Assembly (NCBI RefSeq): GCF_014337925.2 | Contig: NZ_CP143423.1 | Location: forward strand, 712,501 to 776,500 | Source of the DNA: Roseobacter fucihabitans | GTDB lineage: Bacteria; Pseudomonadota; Alphaproteobacteria; Rhodobacterales; Rhodobacteraceae | Direction of reading: 5' to 3' | DNA length: 64,000 nt | Part shown: in pieces, positions 18,437 through 27,922 of the stretch | Layout of the letters: each line of letters starts with the position of its first letter | Position numbering within the stretch: position 1 is the first letter of the stretch | Notes under the pieces: generated by a model | Told to the model about the DNA's origin: nothing | The model's input: only the letters and a program-made list of their open reading frames with translations | The model's database searches: none | Program-made: the position numbers and the translations under genes

Positions 18437-19389
18437 GTGAAATCTCCACGGCCTTGGTCCCGCAGGAACGTGTCGATGTCATCCGGGTTGGAATTGCCTT
18501 CCATCGGTCCGCGTTTGGTCACGGCTAAAGCACCGGCTGCATTGGCTTTTTCACCGGCGATACGCAGGGACGCGCCTTGGGTCACAAGCGCAATAAACGT
18601 CCCGCCAAAGCAATCCCCCGCACCGGTCGGATCGATCTCCGGGACGGTGTGCGCTGCGAAATCATGCCGTTCGCCGAACCCCACGACTGTGGCGCCTTTT
18701 GCGCCACGTTTGAGGGCGATCACCTCGGGTTTTGCGCTCAACAGCCGGTCAATTGCGGCCTCTTCGGACAGATCGGGAAACAGAAAACCAAGGTCGCTGG
18801 TGCTGGGCAGCAGATATCGGCTGCGCTGCATGACCTCTTCCAGCGCCTCGCGCACCGCCGTGTCGCGCATCAGTTCAGGCCGTGCATTGGGGTCGCAACT
18901 TATCCAGCCGCCCTGCGTGTCTACCTGTCGCATCGTCGTCATGATCATGTGACGCAAGGCGTGGTTTCCAAGCGATGCTGCGGAGATATGCAGATGGGTG
19001 TTCGCCAAATCCAGCAGGGTGTCGGGTACATGAAATTGATCCGCCGCCGTATTGTTGAGGTGAAAGATGAAATCGCGCGCACCCGTCTCATAGTAGGACA
19101 CAAAAGCCACGCCCGTGCTGTGCGCACCCGCGCGCGTCACGCCGCCCGTGCCGACACCATCAGCGGTGAGCCGCGCGATAACTGTGTCCCCGAAACCATC
19201 CTTGCCAACGCCGCCGATCATTTCGGTTTTCCCGCCCATGCGGGCCACCTGATCCAGGAAAATTGCGGGCGCGCCGCTGGGATAGGGACCGGAATAATCG
19301 CCTATCCTGCGCAGGCCGCAGTTTTTGCTGTGGGACACGAACTCGACCAGAAGCTCTCCGATTGCGGCGATGGTGGGGTGTTGGGACAT
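18433..19389 (-). CDS. PfkB-family sugar kinase, probably ketohexose (tagatose/fructose) kinase
   Basis: ATP-dependent sugar kinase of 318 residues. N-terminal AAIGELLVEF, the sugar-binding GGVGKDGFGD loop near residue 60, and PfkB signature 2, IDPTGAGDCFGGTFIA, near residue 258 with the catalytic Asp. The ATG at 19389 gives the family length; the frame extends to 19443. It overlaps the KbaZ-like gene by four bases. With polyol dehydrogenases nearby, a ketohexose such as tagatose or fructose is the likely substrate; this is inference. Confidence 0.85.
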   Translation of the reverse strand: MSQHPTIAAIGELLVEFVSHSKNCGLRRIGDYSGPYPSGAPAIFLDQVARMGGKTEMIGGVGKDGFGDTVIARLTADGVGTGGVTRAGAHSTGVAFVSYYETGARDFIFHLNNTAADQFHVPDTLLDLANTHLHISAASLGNHALRHMIMTTMRQVDTQGGWISCDPNARPELMRDTAVREALEEVMQRSRYLLPSTSDLGFLFPDLSEEAAIDRLLSAKPEVIALKRGAKGATVVGFGERHDFAAHTVPEIDPTGAGDCFGGTFIALVTQGASLRIAGEKANAAGALAVTKRGPMEGNSNPDDIDTFLRDQGRGDFT

Positions 19390-19494
19390 GTCATTTCCTG
19401 TACTTGCACCCCCGCATCTAATTAAACGGTTTGCACGAGTCAAAAATTTATCGTCACTGATGTCAAAGCCAAGGCAAATGGCGAGCTATTAGAA
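19390..19494. promoter_or_regulatory. Divergent promoter region of the kinase operon and the LacI regulator
   Basis: The 105-base gap separates the kinase start from the LacI start. It is A+T rich and holds AAACGGTTT (19424-19432), an odd-centred palindrome 35 bases from the kinase ATG. It is a plausible but unproven operator for the adjacent LacI-type protein. Confidence 0.35.
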
Positions 19495-20547
19495 ATGGGT
19501 TTTCATATGGTCAAGCCGAAGATATCCACGATGAATGACCTGTCCAAGGCAATTGGAGTCTCCCGTCCGACGCTGGCGCGCTATTTTGAGGATGAAAAAG
19601 CCGTCCTGCCGTCAACGGCGCGCAAGATCAAAGACGGTCTGGCCAAGGTCGATTATGTCTACAACTTTCTAGCGACCCGTCAAAATCGCAAATCAACCGG
19701 GCTTATCGGCGTGGTTGTTCCACATTTTGAGGATCTGTTTTACGCGAGCCTTCTGGAATCAATCGAAGCGGCGGCCAGTGCTGCTGGTTTTACGATGATC
19801 ACGCAAAGCTCGCACGGTGATCCCTTCTCTCAAGAGCAGGCAATGCGCAAATTGCGTTCCATGAGTGTGGACGGTGCGATCGTGGCCCCACTGGCAGCCC
19901 AGGGACACCACGAGATATTTCTGGCAGCGGGCGCAGATTTCCCGATTGTGTTTGTCGACGCGCGCCCTCCACAGCCATTGTCCGGATCGGATTTTATTGG
20001 CACGCGGAACACCCAAAGCATTGGAATTATGGTTGATTACCTGTGCAGAACGGGTCCTCCCCCGGTGTTTTTGGCCATGCCGCTCCTGAATTCAAACGCG
20101 CTGGAACGTCGGGAGGCCTATGTCCAGCAGATGCATCAACGCGGCCTGCCGGAGCAGATTATGGATGTTCCAGGTGATGCGTCATCCTGGCAATTTGAAC
20201 GCTATGGTTTTGAGGTCATGGATGCTCATCTGGCACAGGGACGTTATGTGGATGCGACGATTTTATGTGCAAATGATCGTATTGCAATCGGTGCGATACG
20301 CGCGGCCAATATGCATGGCTTGTTTGCGCGCGGCACCGGGGTAGGCAGCCAATTGCGTATCGCGGGGCATGACGATCATCCTCTGAGCCGTTACATTTTT
20401 CCGGCCCTCACCACAGTTGCACAACAGGTGGCGGGCTTGGCCGGGGACGCCGTTGGAACCCTTCTCAAGCGGATCGAACATGGGCAAGACGGCAAGCCGA
20501 TTGTTTTACTGCGTGACGGTGTGCTCAAGCTTCGCGAATCCGCCTGA
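19495..20547 (+). CDS. LacI-family transcriptional regulator of the polyol genes
   Basis: Repressor-type protein of 350 residues. N-terminal helix-turn-helix ISTMNDLSKAIGVSRPTLAR near residues 10-29 and a periplasmic-binding-protein-like ligand domain from TGLIGVVVPHFEDLFY near 65 to the end (ILCANDRIAIGAIRAANM, RIAGHDDHPLSRY). The ATGs at 19495 and 19507 are both possible; neither has a strong ribosome binding site. It lies between the kinase/KbaZ pair and the smo operon, so it probably senses the imported polyol or a phosphorylated product and controls both. Confidence 0.9.
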   Translation: MGFHMVKPKISTMNDLSKAIGVSRPTLARYFEDEKAVLPSTARKIKDGLAKVDYVYNFLATRQNRKSTGLIGVVVPHFEDLFYASLLESIEAAASAAGFTMITQSSHGDPFSQEQAMRKLRSMSVDGAIVAPLAAQGHHEIFLAAGADFPIVFVDARPPQPLSGSDFIGTRNTQSIGIMVDYLCRTGPPPVFLAMPLLNSNALERREAYVQQMHQRGLPEQIMDVPGDASSWQFERYGFEVMDAHLAQGRYVDATILCANDRIAIGAIRAANMHGLFARGTGVGSQLRIAGHDDHPLSRYIFPALTTVAQQVAGLAGDAVGTLLKRIEHGQDGKPIVLLRDGVLKLRESA

Positions 20548-20655
20548 TCATCCCTCTTGTTGCTTTCCTGAATATTGGCATGTGCAAAAAAATTGACAAT
20601 CTTTGAGCGATCATTGACCATTAGCCATGTAAAAAAATGGGAGGATTGAGTTGTG

Positions 20656-21972
20656 ATGTTTAGGTCTGGATTATTTTGGGGTGGGGCGGTTTGTTTTGGT
20701 TTATCTGCGGGCGTTGCGTTTGCGGATGGTCATGCGAGCACGATTACGATTGCGACGGTGAATAACGGCGACATGATCACGATGCAGGGGTTGATGGGGG
20801 ATTTTAACGAGAAGCACCCTGATATTACTGTGGAGTGGGTGACGCTTGAGGAGAATGTTCTGCGTCAGAATGTGACGACGGATATTTCGACGGGGGGTGG
20901 TGCTTATGACATCCTGACGATTGGGACCTATGAGGTGCCGATCTGGGGCAACAATGGCTGGCTGGTGTCGCTGAATGATTTGCCGTCTGAGTATAACATT
21001 GACGATGTGATCCCGGCGATCCGCGGCGGTCTGTCGGTGGATGGGGAGCTTTATGCGGCCCCGTTTTATGGCGAATCCTCCTTCACCATGTACCGCAAGG
21101 ATCTGATGGAGAAGGCCAGTCTGGAAATGCCTGAGGCCCCGACCTGGGACTTTATCCGTGAAGCGGCGGCGGCGATGACGGACCGTGACAATGAGATCAA
21201 CGGCATCTGTGCACGCGGCAAGGCGGGCTGGGGCGAGAACATGGCGCTTTTGACGTCGATGTCGAACTCCTTTGGGGCGCGTTGGTTTGATGAGAATTGG
21301 ACCGCGCAGTTTGACAGCGAGCCTTGGGCCAACACGATCAACTTTTACCTTGGGATGATGGAAGAATCCGGTCCTGCCGGGGCGGCCAACAACGGTTTCA
21401 ACGAAAACCTGACGCTGTTCCAACAGGGTAAATGCGGCATCTGGATTGATGCGACCTCTGCGGGTCAGTTTGTGGTGAATTCCGATTCCACCGTGGCGGA
21501 TCAGGTCGGTTTTGCGCTGGCACCGGATACGGGCCTGGGCAAACGCGGCAACTGGCTCTGGGCCTGGTCGCTGGCGATCCCGACGTCTTCGCAGCAACAG
21601 GACGCCGCCAAGACCTTCATCAACTGGGCGACGGGTCCGGCCTATTCCGCGCTTGTGGCCGAGAGCAAGGGCTGGGTTGCGGTGCCTCCGGGCACGCGGA
21701 CTTCGCTTTATGAGAACGAGAACTACCTGAATGCAGCCCCTTTTGCGGCGATGACCATTGAATCGATGGGCACGGCCGATCCGACCAACCCGACGGTTGA
21801 TCCGGTGCCTTATACAGGTGTTCAGTTTGTTGCGATCCCCGAGTTTGCCGGGATTGCCACGCAGGTCGGCCAGCAGATCTCCTCTGCTCTGGCGGGTCAG
21901 CAATCGGGTGCGGATGCTCTGGCGGCGAGCCAGGAGCTGACGATCGAAGAAATGGAAGCGGCGGGCTACTAA
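20656..21972 (+). CDS. smoE: Polyol ABC transporter substrate-binding protein, SmoE-like
   Basis: Periplasmic binding protein of 438 residues with a signal peptide (FRSGLFWGGAVCFGLSAGVAFA, cleavage likely before DGH) and the family-1 extracellular solute-binding fold: TIATVNNGDMITMQGLM, PFYGESSFTMYRKDLMEKA, GKCGIWIDATSAGQF and WAWSLAIPTSS. Identity as SmoE (sorbitol/mannitol) rests on fold plus the gene order smoE-F-G-K-S-mtlK known from Rhodobacter sphaeroides. GGGAGG precedes a GTG at 20653 and this ATG; I use the ATG. TTGACA at 20593-20598 may be part of its promoter. Confidence 0.88.
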   Translation: MFRSGLFWGGAVCFGLSAGVAFADGHASTITIATVNNGDMITMQGLMGDFNEKHPDITVEWVTLEENVLRQNVTTDISTGGGAYDILTIGTYEVPIWGNNGWLVSLNDLPSEYNIDDVIPAIRGGLSVDGELYAAPFYGESSFTMYRKDLMEKASLEMPEAPTWDFIREAAAAMTDRDNEINGICARGKAGWGENMALLTSMSNSFGARWFDENWTAQFDSEPWANTINFYLGMMEESGPAGAANNGFNENLTLFQQGKCGIWIDATSAGQFVVNSDSTVADQVGFALAPDTGLGKRGNWLWAWSLAIPTSSQQQDAAKTFINWATGPAYSALVAESKGWVAVPPGTRTSLYENENYLNAAPFAAMTIESMGTADPTNPTVDPVPYTGVQFVAIPEFAGIATQVGQQISSALAGQQSGADALAASQELTIEEMEAAGY

Positions 21973-21985
21973 TCCCGCTCTTCTG

Positions 21986-22013
21986 TCAGGCGGCGCACCC
22001 GCGCGCCGCCTGA
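21986..22013 (+). terminator. Intercistronic hairpin between smoE and smoF
   Basis: A perfect 11-base stem (TCAGGCGGCGC with GCGCCGCCTGA, loop ACCCGC) lies 14 bases after the smoE stop, without a T-run. Such hairpins after binding-protein genes usually protect the upstream message or attenuate read-through, so that the binding protein is made in excess over the permeases. Confidence 0.55.
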
Positions 22014-22119
22014 TCCCCTCACGCCCGATGCCAACCGGATCTTTCGCGAGCCGCCTCCGGGGCGTTCCCGCAAGCTTCGGCCCCCTTGAAGGCCCCCCTC
22101 ACGTCAGGAGTTTTTGATC

Positions 22120-22986
22120 ATGGCAACCGCCCATTCCAAATCAGCAGCCCGTCTGATGATCGCGCCCGCGGTCTTTGTGCTCCTCGTGTGGATGCTGGTG
22201 CCTTTGTGCATGACGCTCTACTTCTCCTTTGCCGATTACCGGCCCATGCGCGGGGTGTTTGACGCCTGGATCGGGTTTGATAATTACGTGCGGTTTTTTA
22301 ACTCCAGCTCCTTCCTCAAGGCGCTGACCACGACGCTGTGGATGGTGGGTAGCATCCTGTTCATCACCATCACCGGCGGGGTTTTGATGGCGCTTTTGCT
22401 GGATCAGCCGATGTTCGGGCAGGGGATCGTGCGGGTGCTGGTGATCGCGCCGTTCTTTGTGATGCCGACCGTCTCCGCGCTGGTGTGGAAGAACATGTTC
22501 TTCAATGTCGACAACGGGTTATTCTCTTACGGGGCCAAATGGCTTGGGATGCAGCCTTATGACTTTCTGAGCCAGTCACCGCTTTTATCGATTGTGGTGA
22601 TTGTGGCCTGGCAATGGCTGCCCTTTGCCACGCTGATCCTGCTGACGGCGGTGCAATCGCTGGACAGCGAACAGCTGGAGGCCGCCGAGATGGACGGCGC
22701 ACCGGTCTTGTCGCGCTTCCGCTTTATCATCCTGCCGCACCTCAGCCGCGCCATCACGGTGGTGATCCTGATCCAGACGATCTTCTTGCTGTCGATCTTT
22801 GCGGAAATCTTCGTGACCACCAACGGCGCCTTTGGCACCCGTACCCTGACCTATCTGGTCTATCAGCGCGTGCTGGAAAGCCAGAACGTGGGCTTGGGCT
22901 CCGCCGGGGGCATCGTCGCCGTCATCCTCGCCAATATTGTTGCGATCTTCCTGATGCGGATCGTCGGCAAGAACCTCGATAATTAA
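22120..22986 (+). CDS. smoF: Polyol ABC transporter permease, SmoF-like
   Basis: Inner-membrane permease of the MalF type, 288 residues, with about six transmembrane segments from residue 15 on. The cytoplasmic EAA loop is seen as EAAEMDGAPVLSRFRFIILP near residues 187-206. The ATG at 22120 is chosen over the in-frame TTG at 22114 because CAGGAG lies upstream. It is followed after 15 bases by smoG. Confidence 0.92.
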   Translation: MATAHSKSAARLMIAPAVFVLLVWMLVPLCMTLYFSFADYRPMRGVFDAWIGFDNYVRFFNSSSFLKALTTTLWMVGSILFITITGGVLMALLLDQPMFGQGIVRVLVIAPFFVMPTVSALVWKNMFFNVDNGLFSYGAKWLGMQPYDFLSQSPLLSIVVIVAWQWLPFATLILLTAVQSLDSEQLEAAEMDGAPVLSRFRFIILPHLSRAITVVILIQTIFLLSIFAEIFVTTNGAFGTRTLTYLVYQRVLESQNVGLGSAGGIVAVILANIVAIFLMRIVGKNLDN

Positions 22987-23001
22987 GGGAAGGACACCAC
23001 C

Positions 23002-23832
23002 ATGGCCCGTGCCGTTACAACGCAGAAAAAGATCATGTGGACGATCTTTGCCTGGGCCTTTGGTCTGGCGATGTTCTTCCCGATCCTGTGGACCTTTCTG
23101 ACCTCTTTCAAATCGGAGGCGACGGCGATCTCGGATCCACCTGTCTGGTTCCTCTTTGACTGGACGCTGGAAAACTATGCCGCCGTGCAGGAGCGTTCGA
23201 ATTACCCCAAGGCGCTGATGAACTCGATTGTCATTGCGGTGGGCTCGACTTTGTTGGGGATATTGATCGCGGTGCCGGCGGCCTGGGCGATGGCTTTTGT
23301 GCCGGGCAAACGGACCAAGGATGTGCTGCTCTGGATGCTGTCGACCAAAATGCTGCCCGCCGTGGGCGTGCTTTACCCGCTGGTGTTGCTGGCGAAATAT
23401 TTTGACGTCATGGACAGCCGGATCCTGTTGATCGTGGTGTTGATGTTGATCAACCTGCCGATCATCGTCTGGATGCTTTACACCTATTTCCGCGAAATCC
23501 CGGTGGATATCCTGGAAGCCGCGCGTATGGACGGGGCCGGTCTGAAATCCGAAATCCTCTATGTGCTGACGCCAATGGCACTGCCGGGGATTGCCTCCAC
23601 GGTGCTGCTCAACATCATTCTGGCCTGGAACGAGGCCTTCTGGACGATCCTTTTGACCACGGTGAACGCGGCCCCGCTCACGGCCTTCATCGCCAGCTTC
23701 TCGGCCCCTGAGGGGTTGTTTTACGCCAAGCTCTCGGCGGCCTCGATGCTGGCCATCGCGCCGATCCTCATCATGGGGTGGTTCAGCCAGAAACAACTCG
23801 TGCGGGGTCTTACCTTTGGCGCAGTCAAGTGA
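23002..23832 (+). CDS. smoG: Polyol ABC transporter permease, SmoG-like
   Basis: MalG-type inner-membrane permease of 276 residues. Six hydrophobic segments, and an EAA loop at EAARMDGAGLKSEILYVLTP near residues 172-191, which docks on the ATPase. The C-terminus ends TFGAVK; a second, nearly identical copy of the bases coding for that end lies just after the stop codon. Confidence 0.92.
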   Translation: MARAVTTQKKIMWTIFAWAFGLAMFFPILWTFLTSFKSEATAISDPPVWFLFDWTLENYAAVQERSNYPKALMNSIVIAVGSTLLGILIAVPAAWAMAFVPGKRTKDVLLWMLSTKMLPAVGVLYPLVLLAKYFDVMDSRILLIVVLMLINLPIIVWMLYTYFREIPVDILEAARMDGAGLKSEILYVLTPMALPGIASTVLLNIILAWNEAFWTILLTTVNAAPLTAFIASFSAPEGLFYAKLSAASMLAIAPILIMGWFSQKQLVRGLTFGAVK

Positions 23833-23862
23833 ACCTCGCGCCCCTTCGGCGCGGTCAAGTGA
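23813..23862 (+). repeat. Direct repeat spanning the smoG stop codon
   Basis: The last bases of smoG (about 23813-23832, ending GGCGCAGTCAAGTGA) recur at about 23842-23862 as GGCGCGGTCAAGTGA, offset by about 29-30 bases. The second copy would encode FGAVK and a stop in another frame. It looks like a small tandem duplication of the gene end. Confidence 0.6.
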
Positions 23863-23931
23863 GGACCGCGCTGCCACATACCATCATCCGCCGGTCCGAT
23901 CCCGGCAGCCTAACACGGGAGAACGCATAGC

Positions 23932-24936
23932 ATGGGTCAGATCAGCCTCAATCAGGTCACCAAGAGCTTTGGCGATGTTCAGGTCATTCCACCGCTTGAT
24001 CTGGAGATCAACGAGGGCGAGTTCGTGGTCTTTGTCGGCCCCTCGGGCTGCGGTAAATCCACGTTGTTGCGCCTGATCGCGGGGCTGGAGGATACCACCT
24101 CCGGCGACATCAGCATTGATGGGAAAAACGCCACCGAACTGCCCCCCTCCAAGCGCGGGCTGGCGATGGTGTTCCAGTCTTACGCACTTTATCCGCATAT
24201 GTCGGTGCGCAAGAACATCGCCTTTCCGATGCGCATGGCGGGTCTGGATGAGGCCACGCAAAAGGCCAAGATCGAGGCGGCGGCTTCGGCGTTGAACCTC
24301 ACGGATTATCTGGATCGCAAGCCCGGACAATTATCCGGTGGCCAGCGCCAGCGCGTGGCCATCGGGCGCGCGATCGTGCGCGAACCGGCGGCGTTCCTGT
24401 TTGACGAGCCGCTCTCAAACCTGGATGCCGCCTTGCGGGTCGGCATGCGGCTGGAGATCTCAGAGCTGCATGAAAAGCTGAAAACCACGATGATCTATGT
24501 CACCCATGATCAGGTAGAGGCGATGACCATGGCCGACAAGATCGTGGTGTTGCAGGCGGGCGTGATTGAGCAGGTCGGATCACCCCTGGAGCTTTATCAC
24601 ACGCCGCGCAACAAGTTTGTCGCAGGCTTCATCGGCTCGCCCAGGATGAACCTCATCGAGGGGGAAGAGGCGCGCAAACACGGCGGGGAAACCATCGGCG
24701 TGCGCCCCGAACATATGAGCGTGTCCAAATCTGAGGGCCTGTGGCAGGGCACCGTCGGCGTGGCCGAGCATCTGGGCTCTGATACCTTCATCCACGTGCA
24801 TGAAACCGGGTTGATGGACATGATGACCGTGCGCATCACCGGTGATATCGAGGCGCGCCACGGCGACACGATTTACCTCACGCCGCAGGCCGAGATGATC
24901 CACCGCTTTGACGCGCAAGGGTTGCGCATGCCATGA
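23932..24936 (+). CDS. smoK: Polyol ABC transporter ATP-binding protein, SmoK-like
   Basis: ATPase of the MalK/UgpC type, 334 residues: Walker [10 protein letters not shown] near residue 36, Q-loop [12 protein letters not shown], signature [14 protein letters not shown] near 134, Walker [13 protein letters not shown]-loop [11 protein letters not shown], and a C-terminal TOBE-like regulatory domain (GVRPEHM). It energises the SmoF/SmoG permease pair. Its TGA overlaps the smoS ATG (ATGA at 24933-24936). Confidence 0.93.
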   Translation: MGQISLNQVTKSFGDVQVIPPLDLEINEGEFVVFVGPSGCGKSTLLRLIAGLEDTTSGDISIDGKNATELPPSKRGLAMVFQSYALYPHMSVRKNIAFPMRMAGLDEATQKAKIEAAASALNLTDYLDRKPGQLSGGQRQRVAIGRAIVREPAAFLFDEPLSNLDAALRVGMRLEISELHEKLKTTMIYVTHDQVEAMTMADKIVVLQAGVIEQVGSPLELYHTPRNKFVAGFIGSPRMNLIEGEEARKHGGETIGVRPEHMSVSKSEGLWQGTVGVAEHLGSDTFIHVHETGLMDMMTVRITGDIEARHGDTIYLTPQAEMIHRFDAQGLRMP

Positions 24937-25697
24937 GCGATCTGAGCGGGAAGGTCGCGCTTGTGACGGGCGGTGCGCGCGGGATCGGGCGCGCCATCTG
25001 CGAGGCGCTGGCGGGGGCGGGGGCCAGGGTTGCGGTCTGTGATCTGGATCTGGACGCGGCCCACGCGACTGCGGTTTCGATCAACGGTATGGCGCTGGCC
25101 ATGGATGTGACGGATTTTGACGCCATCGCGCGCGGTGTGGGCGAGGTTGAGGACGCGCTTGGCGGCATCGACATTCTGGTTAATAACGCGGGCATCTTCA
25201 ACATGGCCTCGCTCGATCGCATCACACCCGATGATTACCGCCGCCAATATGATGTGAATGTGGGCGGTACGATCTTTGCGGCTCAGGCGGTGGTGCCTGT
25301 GATGAAAAAACGCGGTGGCGGTGTGATCATCAACTTCGCCTCGCAAGCCGGGCGGCGCGGCGAGGCCAACGTCCTGATTTACTGTTCGACCAAGGCGGCG
25401 GTAATCTCGATCACGCAGAGCCTGGCGCTGGAACTGGCGGGCGATAACATCCGCGTCAACGCGATTGCGCCCGGTGTGGTGGACACGCCGATGTGGGATC
25501 TGGTGGACGCGCAGTTCGCCGAGTACGAGAATAAACCCAAGGGTCAGAAAAAGCGCGAAGTCGGAGACGCCGTGCCGCTGGGGCGCATGGGCGATCCGCG
25601 TGATATTGCCGATCCGGTGGTGTTCCTGGCCTCTGACGGCGCGCGCTATATCACCGCGCAGACGCTGAATGTGGATGGCGGGAACTGGATGAGCTGA
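24933..25697 (+). CDS. smoS: Short-chain polyol dehydrogenase, SmoS-like (sorbitol/galactitol 2-dehydrogenase)
   Basis: NAD-dependent SDR of 254 residues: cofactor loop [10 protein letters not shown] near residue 12, NNAGIF near 87, catalytic Ser in NFASQAG and Tyr/Lys in YCSTKAA near 150, C-terminal [10 protein letters not shown]. In Rhodobacter sphaeroides SmoS oxidises sorbitol to fructose and galactitol to tagatose, which fits the kinase and GatZ-family genes upstream. Its last base is the first base of the mtlK start (TGATG). Confidence 0.88.
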   Translation: MSDLSGKVALVTGGARGIGRAICEALAGAGARVAVCDLDLDAAHATAVSINGMALAMDVTDFDAIARGVGEVEDALGGIDILVNNAGIFNMASLDRITPDDYRRQYDVNVGGTIFAAQAVVPVMKKRGGGVIINFASQAGRRGEANVLIYCSTKAAVISITQSLALELAGDNIRVNAIAPGVVDTPMWDLVDAQFAEYENKPKGQKKREVGDAVPLGRMGDPRDIADPVVFLASDGARYITAQTLNVDGGNWMS

Positions 25698-26882
25698 TGC
25701 GGTTGCGCCTCGACACTCTTGACGACCTGCCGCCACAGGTGCGCCGCCCCTCTTATGCGCGCGCGGACCTCAGTGCCGGCATCATCCATATTGGTCTGGG
25801 AAACTTCCACCGTGCGCATCAGGCCTGGTATCTGCACCGTCTGATGCAGCAGGGATTGGCGCAGGACTGGGCTATCTTAGGCGCGGGGGTGCGCCCGGCG
25901 GACGGTGCACAGCGCGCGCGGATGCTGGCGCAGGATTGCCTGACCACCCTGATCGAGCTGGACCCCTCGGGTAAATCCGCCGAGGTCACAGGGGCCATGA
26001 TCGGCTTTATCCCGGTGGCGGATGATAACGCAGCCCTGATTGCGCATATGGCCGAACCGGCGATCCGGATCGTGTCCCTGACCGTGACCGAGGGCGGCTA
26101 TTACGTCGCCCCCGAGGGCGGGTTCGACGCGGATCATCCCGATATGGCGCATGACGCCGCGCATCCCGAAACGCCGCGCAGCGCCTTTGGCGCGATCATC
26201 GCCGCGCTGAAGTTGCGCCGGGCGGCCCGATTGGGACCTTGTGGGCGCGACCTTTACCGACAATGTGCACAGCTATGAGGCGATGAAGCTGCGCCTGCTC
26301 AACGCGGGTCATCAGATCATCGCCACCCCGGCGGAATTGCTGTCAGTGGAGACCATCGCCGGGGCCATGGCGCATCCGCTGATCAGCGCGCTGTTCCACA
26401 AGATCGCCCGCGAGGAGATCGTCCCGCATGTGGCCGCCGTGCCCGGCATGGCCCCGCAGGAATACGTCGATCTGATCGCGGCGCGCTTTGCCAACCCCGA
26501 AATCCGCGATACCACGCGCCGCGTTGCCTTTGACGGGGCCGCGCGCCATGCAGGCTTTTTGCACCCCATTATCCGTGACGCGCTGGCCGGCGATGCACCC
26601 ATCGAAGGGCTGGCGCTGATCGAGGCGCTCTGGGCGCGCATGTGCTGTGGCAGTCGCGAAGACGCCACCCCCATCGCCCCCAACGACCCCGCCTGGCACA
26701 CCCTCACCACCGCCGCAAACGCCGCCCGCCAAACCCCCCAAACCTGGATCGCCCAAACCCAATGCTACGGGTCCCTGGGGCAAAACAAAACATTCGCCAA
26801 AGCCTTCCATAAATACCTCAAAATGATCCACACAAAAGGCACAGAAAATACCATCAAAACATACCTCAATGAGGAAGTGTGA
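25697..26882 (+). pseudogene. mtlK: Mannitol 2-dehydrogenase gene mtlK with internal deletion and frameshift
   Basis: Long-chain polyol dehydrogenases of this family have about 490 residues; here only about 395 codons remain, in two frames. The 5' part (from 25697) encodes a normal N-terminus (IIHIGLGNFHRAHQAWYLHR) as far as AFGAIIAALKLRR near 26221, then runs out of frame and stops at 26278. From about 26217 another frame resumes with AGRPDWDLVGATFTDNVHSY and continues to a normal C-terminus at 26882; it still holds the catalytic Lys, Asn and His (MKLRLLNAGH). Roughly 95 residues of the cofactor domain between these points are missing, and the lost length is not a multiple of three. The enzyme is therefore probably inactive unless this is a sequencing or assembly error. 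Confidence 0.85.
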
Positions 26883-27878
26883 ATGAAGTCCATCGTTTTT
26901 GAAGGTCGAAACAAGCTGTCCCTGACATCCAAACCCGACCCTCGCCCGGAGGCAGGCGAGGTTTTGATAGAGGTGCACGCAAGCGGTATTTGTCACACCG
27001 ACTTCGAGGTTCTGCGAGCAAATTACGGCACGTCTGCCTTCCCGCTCGTTCCGGGCCATGAATATGCCGGAAAGGTGCTGGAGGTGGGGGGCGATGTGAC
27101 GACCGTCCGGCCGGGGGACCGCGTTGTCGTTGATCCAAATCTGGAGTGTGGCAATTGCCCGGCCTGTCAGCGGGGGTGGGCGCATCTTTGCGCGCATTTG
27201 GGGGCCTATGGTGTGACGCAAGACGGTGGGTTTGCGCAACTTAGCGTGGTGAAATCATCTCGCGTTCATTTGATTGGCGATATGCCTTATGATATCGCCG
27301 CGCTCGCCGAACCCTTCGGGTGCGTATTGAATGGTCTGGACGCCGGTCAGGCGCAACGCGCGCAGAATGCCTTGATTTTTGGAGCAGGGCCGATTGGTCT
27401 CTTGATGGCCATTGGGATGCAAGTGTCGGGTGTGAAGGATATTACCCTGGTCGACATCGACGCGACCCGGTTGAGCCTCGCGGAGAGTTTCGGGTTCAAA
27501 CCCATCGCTTCGGGCAGTGGCCAGTTGGAGACCATGCGCCATGGTATGGACCTGGTGGCGGATGCGACCGGGGTCGTTTCCGTGGCGGGCGGATTGACCG
27601 ATTACATCGCCAATGGCGGCGTCGGTCTGTTTTTTGGGGTCTGCGCCGCGGATGAGCGTATCGAGATCGCCCCTTTCGAACTTTTCCGCCGCCAGATTAC
27701 ATTGGCCGGGTCACATTCCCTTAACCACAATATGCCACAGGCGTTGGCGGGTTTGCGGGCTTACGGCCCCGATATTTCCCGGATCGTGTCTCATAAAATG
27801 CGGCTCGAGGAAATCGCCGCGGTATTTGAGGGACAAGGCCCCAAAAGCAGTCTGAAAATCCAGTTCGCAAAGGGGTGA
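26883..27878 (+). CDS. Zinc-dependent alcohol/polyol dehydrogenase (MDR family)
   Basis: Medium-chain dehydrogenase of 331 residues. Catalytic zinc ligands in GICHTD and PGHEYAGKV, a structural zinc site with C-x2-C-x2-C-x7-C spacing (ECGNCPACQRGWAHLC, near residue 90), and the NAD loop FGAGPIGLLMAIG near 165. The start codon directly abuts the mtlK stop, so it belongs to the same transcript. It resembles sorbitol, arabinitol or xylitol type dehydrogenases and may partly replace the broken mtlK; the exact substrate is unknown. Confidence 0.85.
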   Translation: MKSIVFEGRNKLSLTSKPDPRPEAGEVLIEVHASGICHTDFEVLRANYGTSAFPLVPGHEYAGKVLEVGGDVTTVRPGDRVVVDPNLECGNCPACQRGWAHLCAHLGAYGVTQDGGFAQLSVVKSSRVHLIGDMPYDIAALAEPFGCVLNGLDAGQAQRAQNALIFGAGPIGLLMAIGMQVSGVKDITLVDIDATRLSLAESFGFKPIASGSGQLETMRHGMDLVADATGVVSVAGGLTDYIANGGVGLFFGVCAADERIEIAPFELFRRQITLAGSHSLNHNMPQALAGLRAYGPDISRIVSHKMRLEEIAAVFEGQGPKSSLKIQFAKG

Positions 27879-27922
27879 CAGCCCGAGCTGCATCGCCCGA
27901 ACCGACGTGGAGGGCGCGCGGC

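Noticed and set aside
20701..23877. Long minus-strand frames opposite smoE and smoF/smoG
   Set aside because: Very rich in Arg, His and Gln, as expected for antisense of G+C-rich genes; no motifs.
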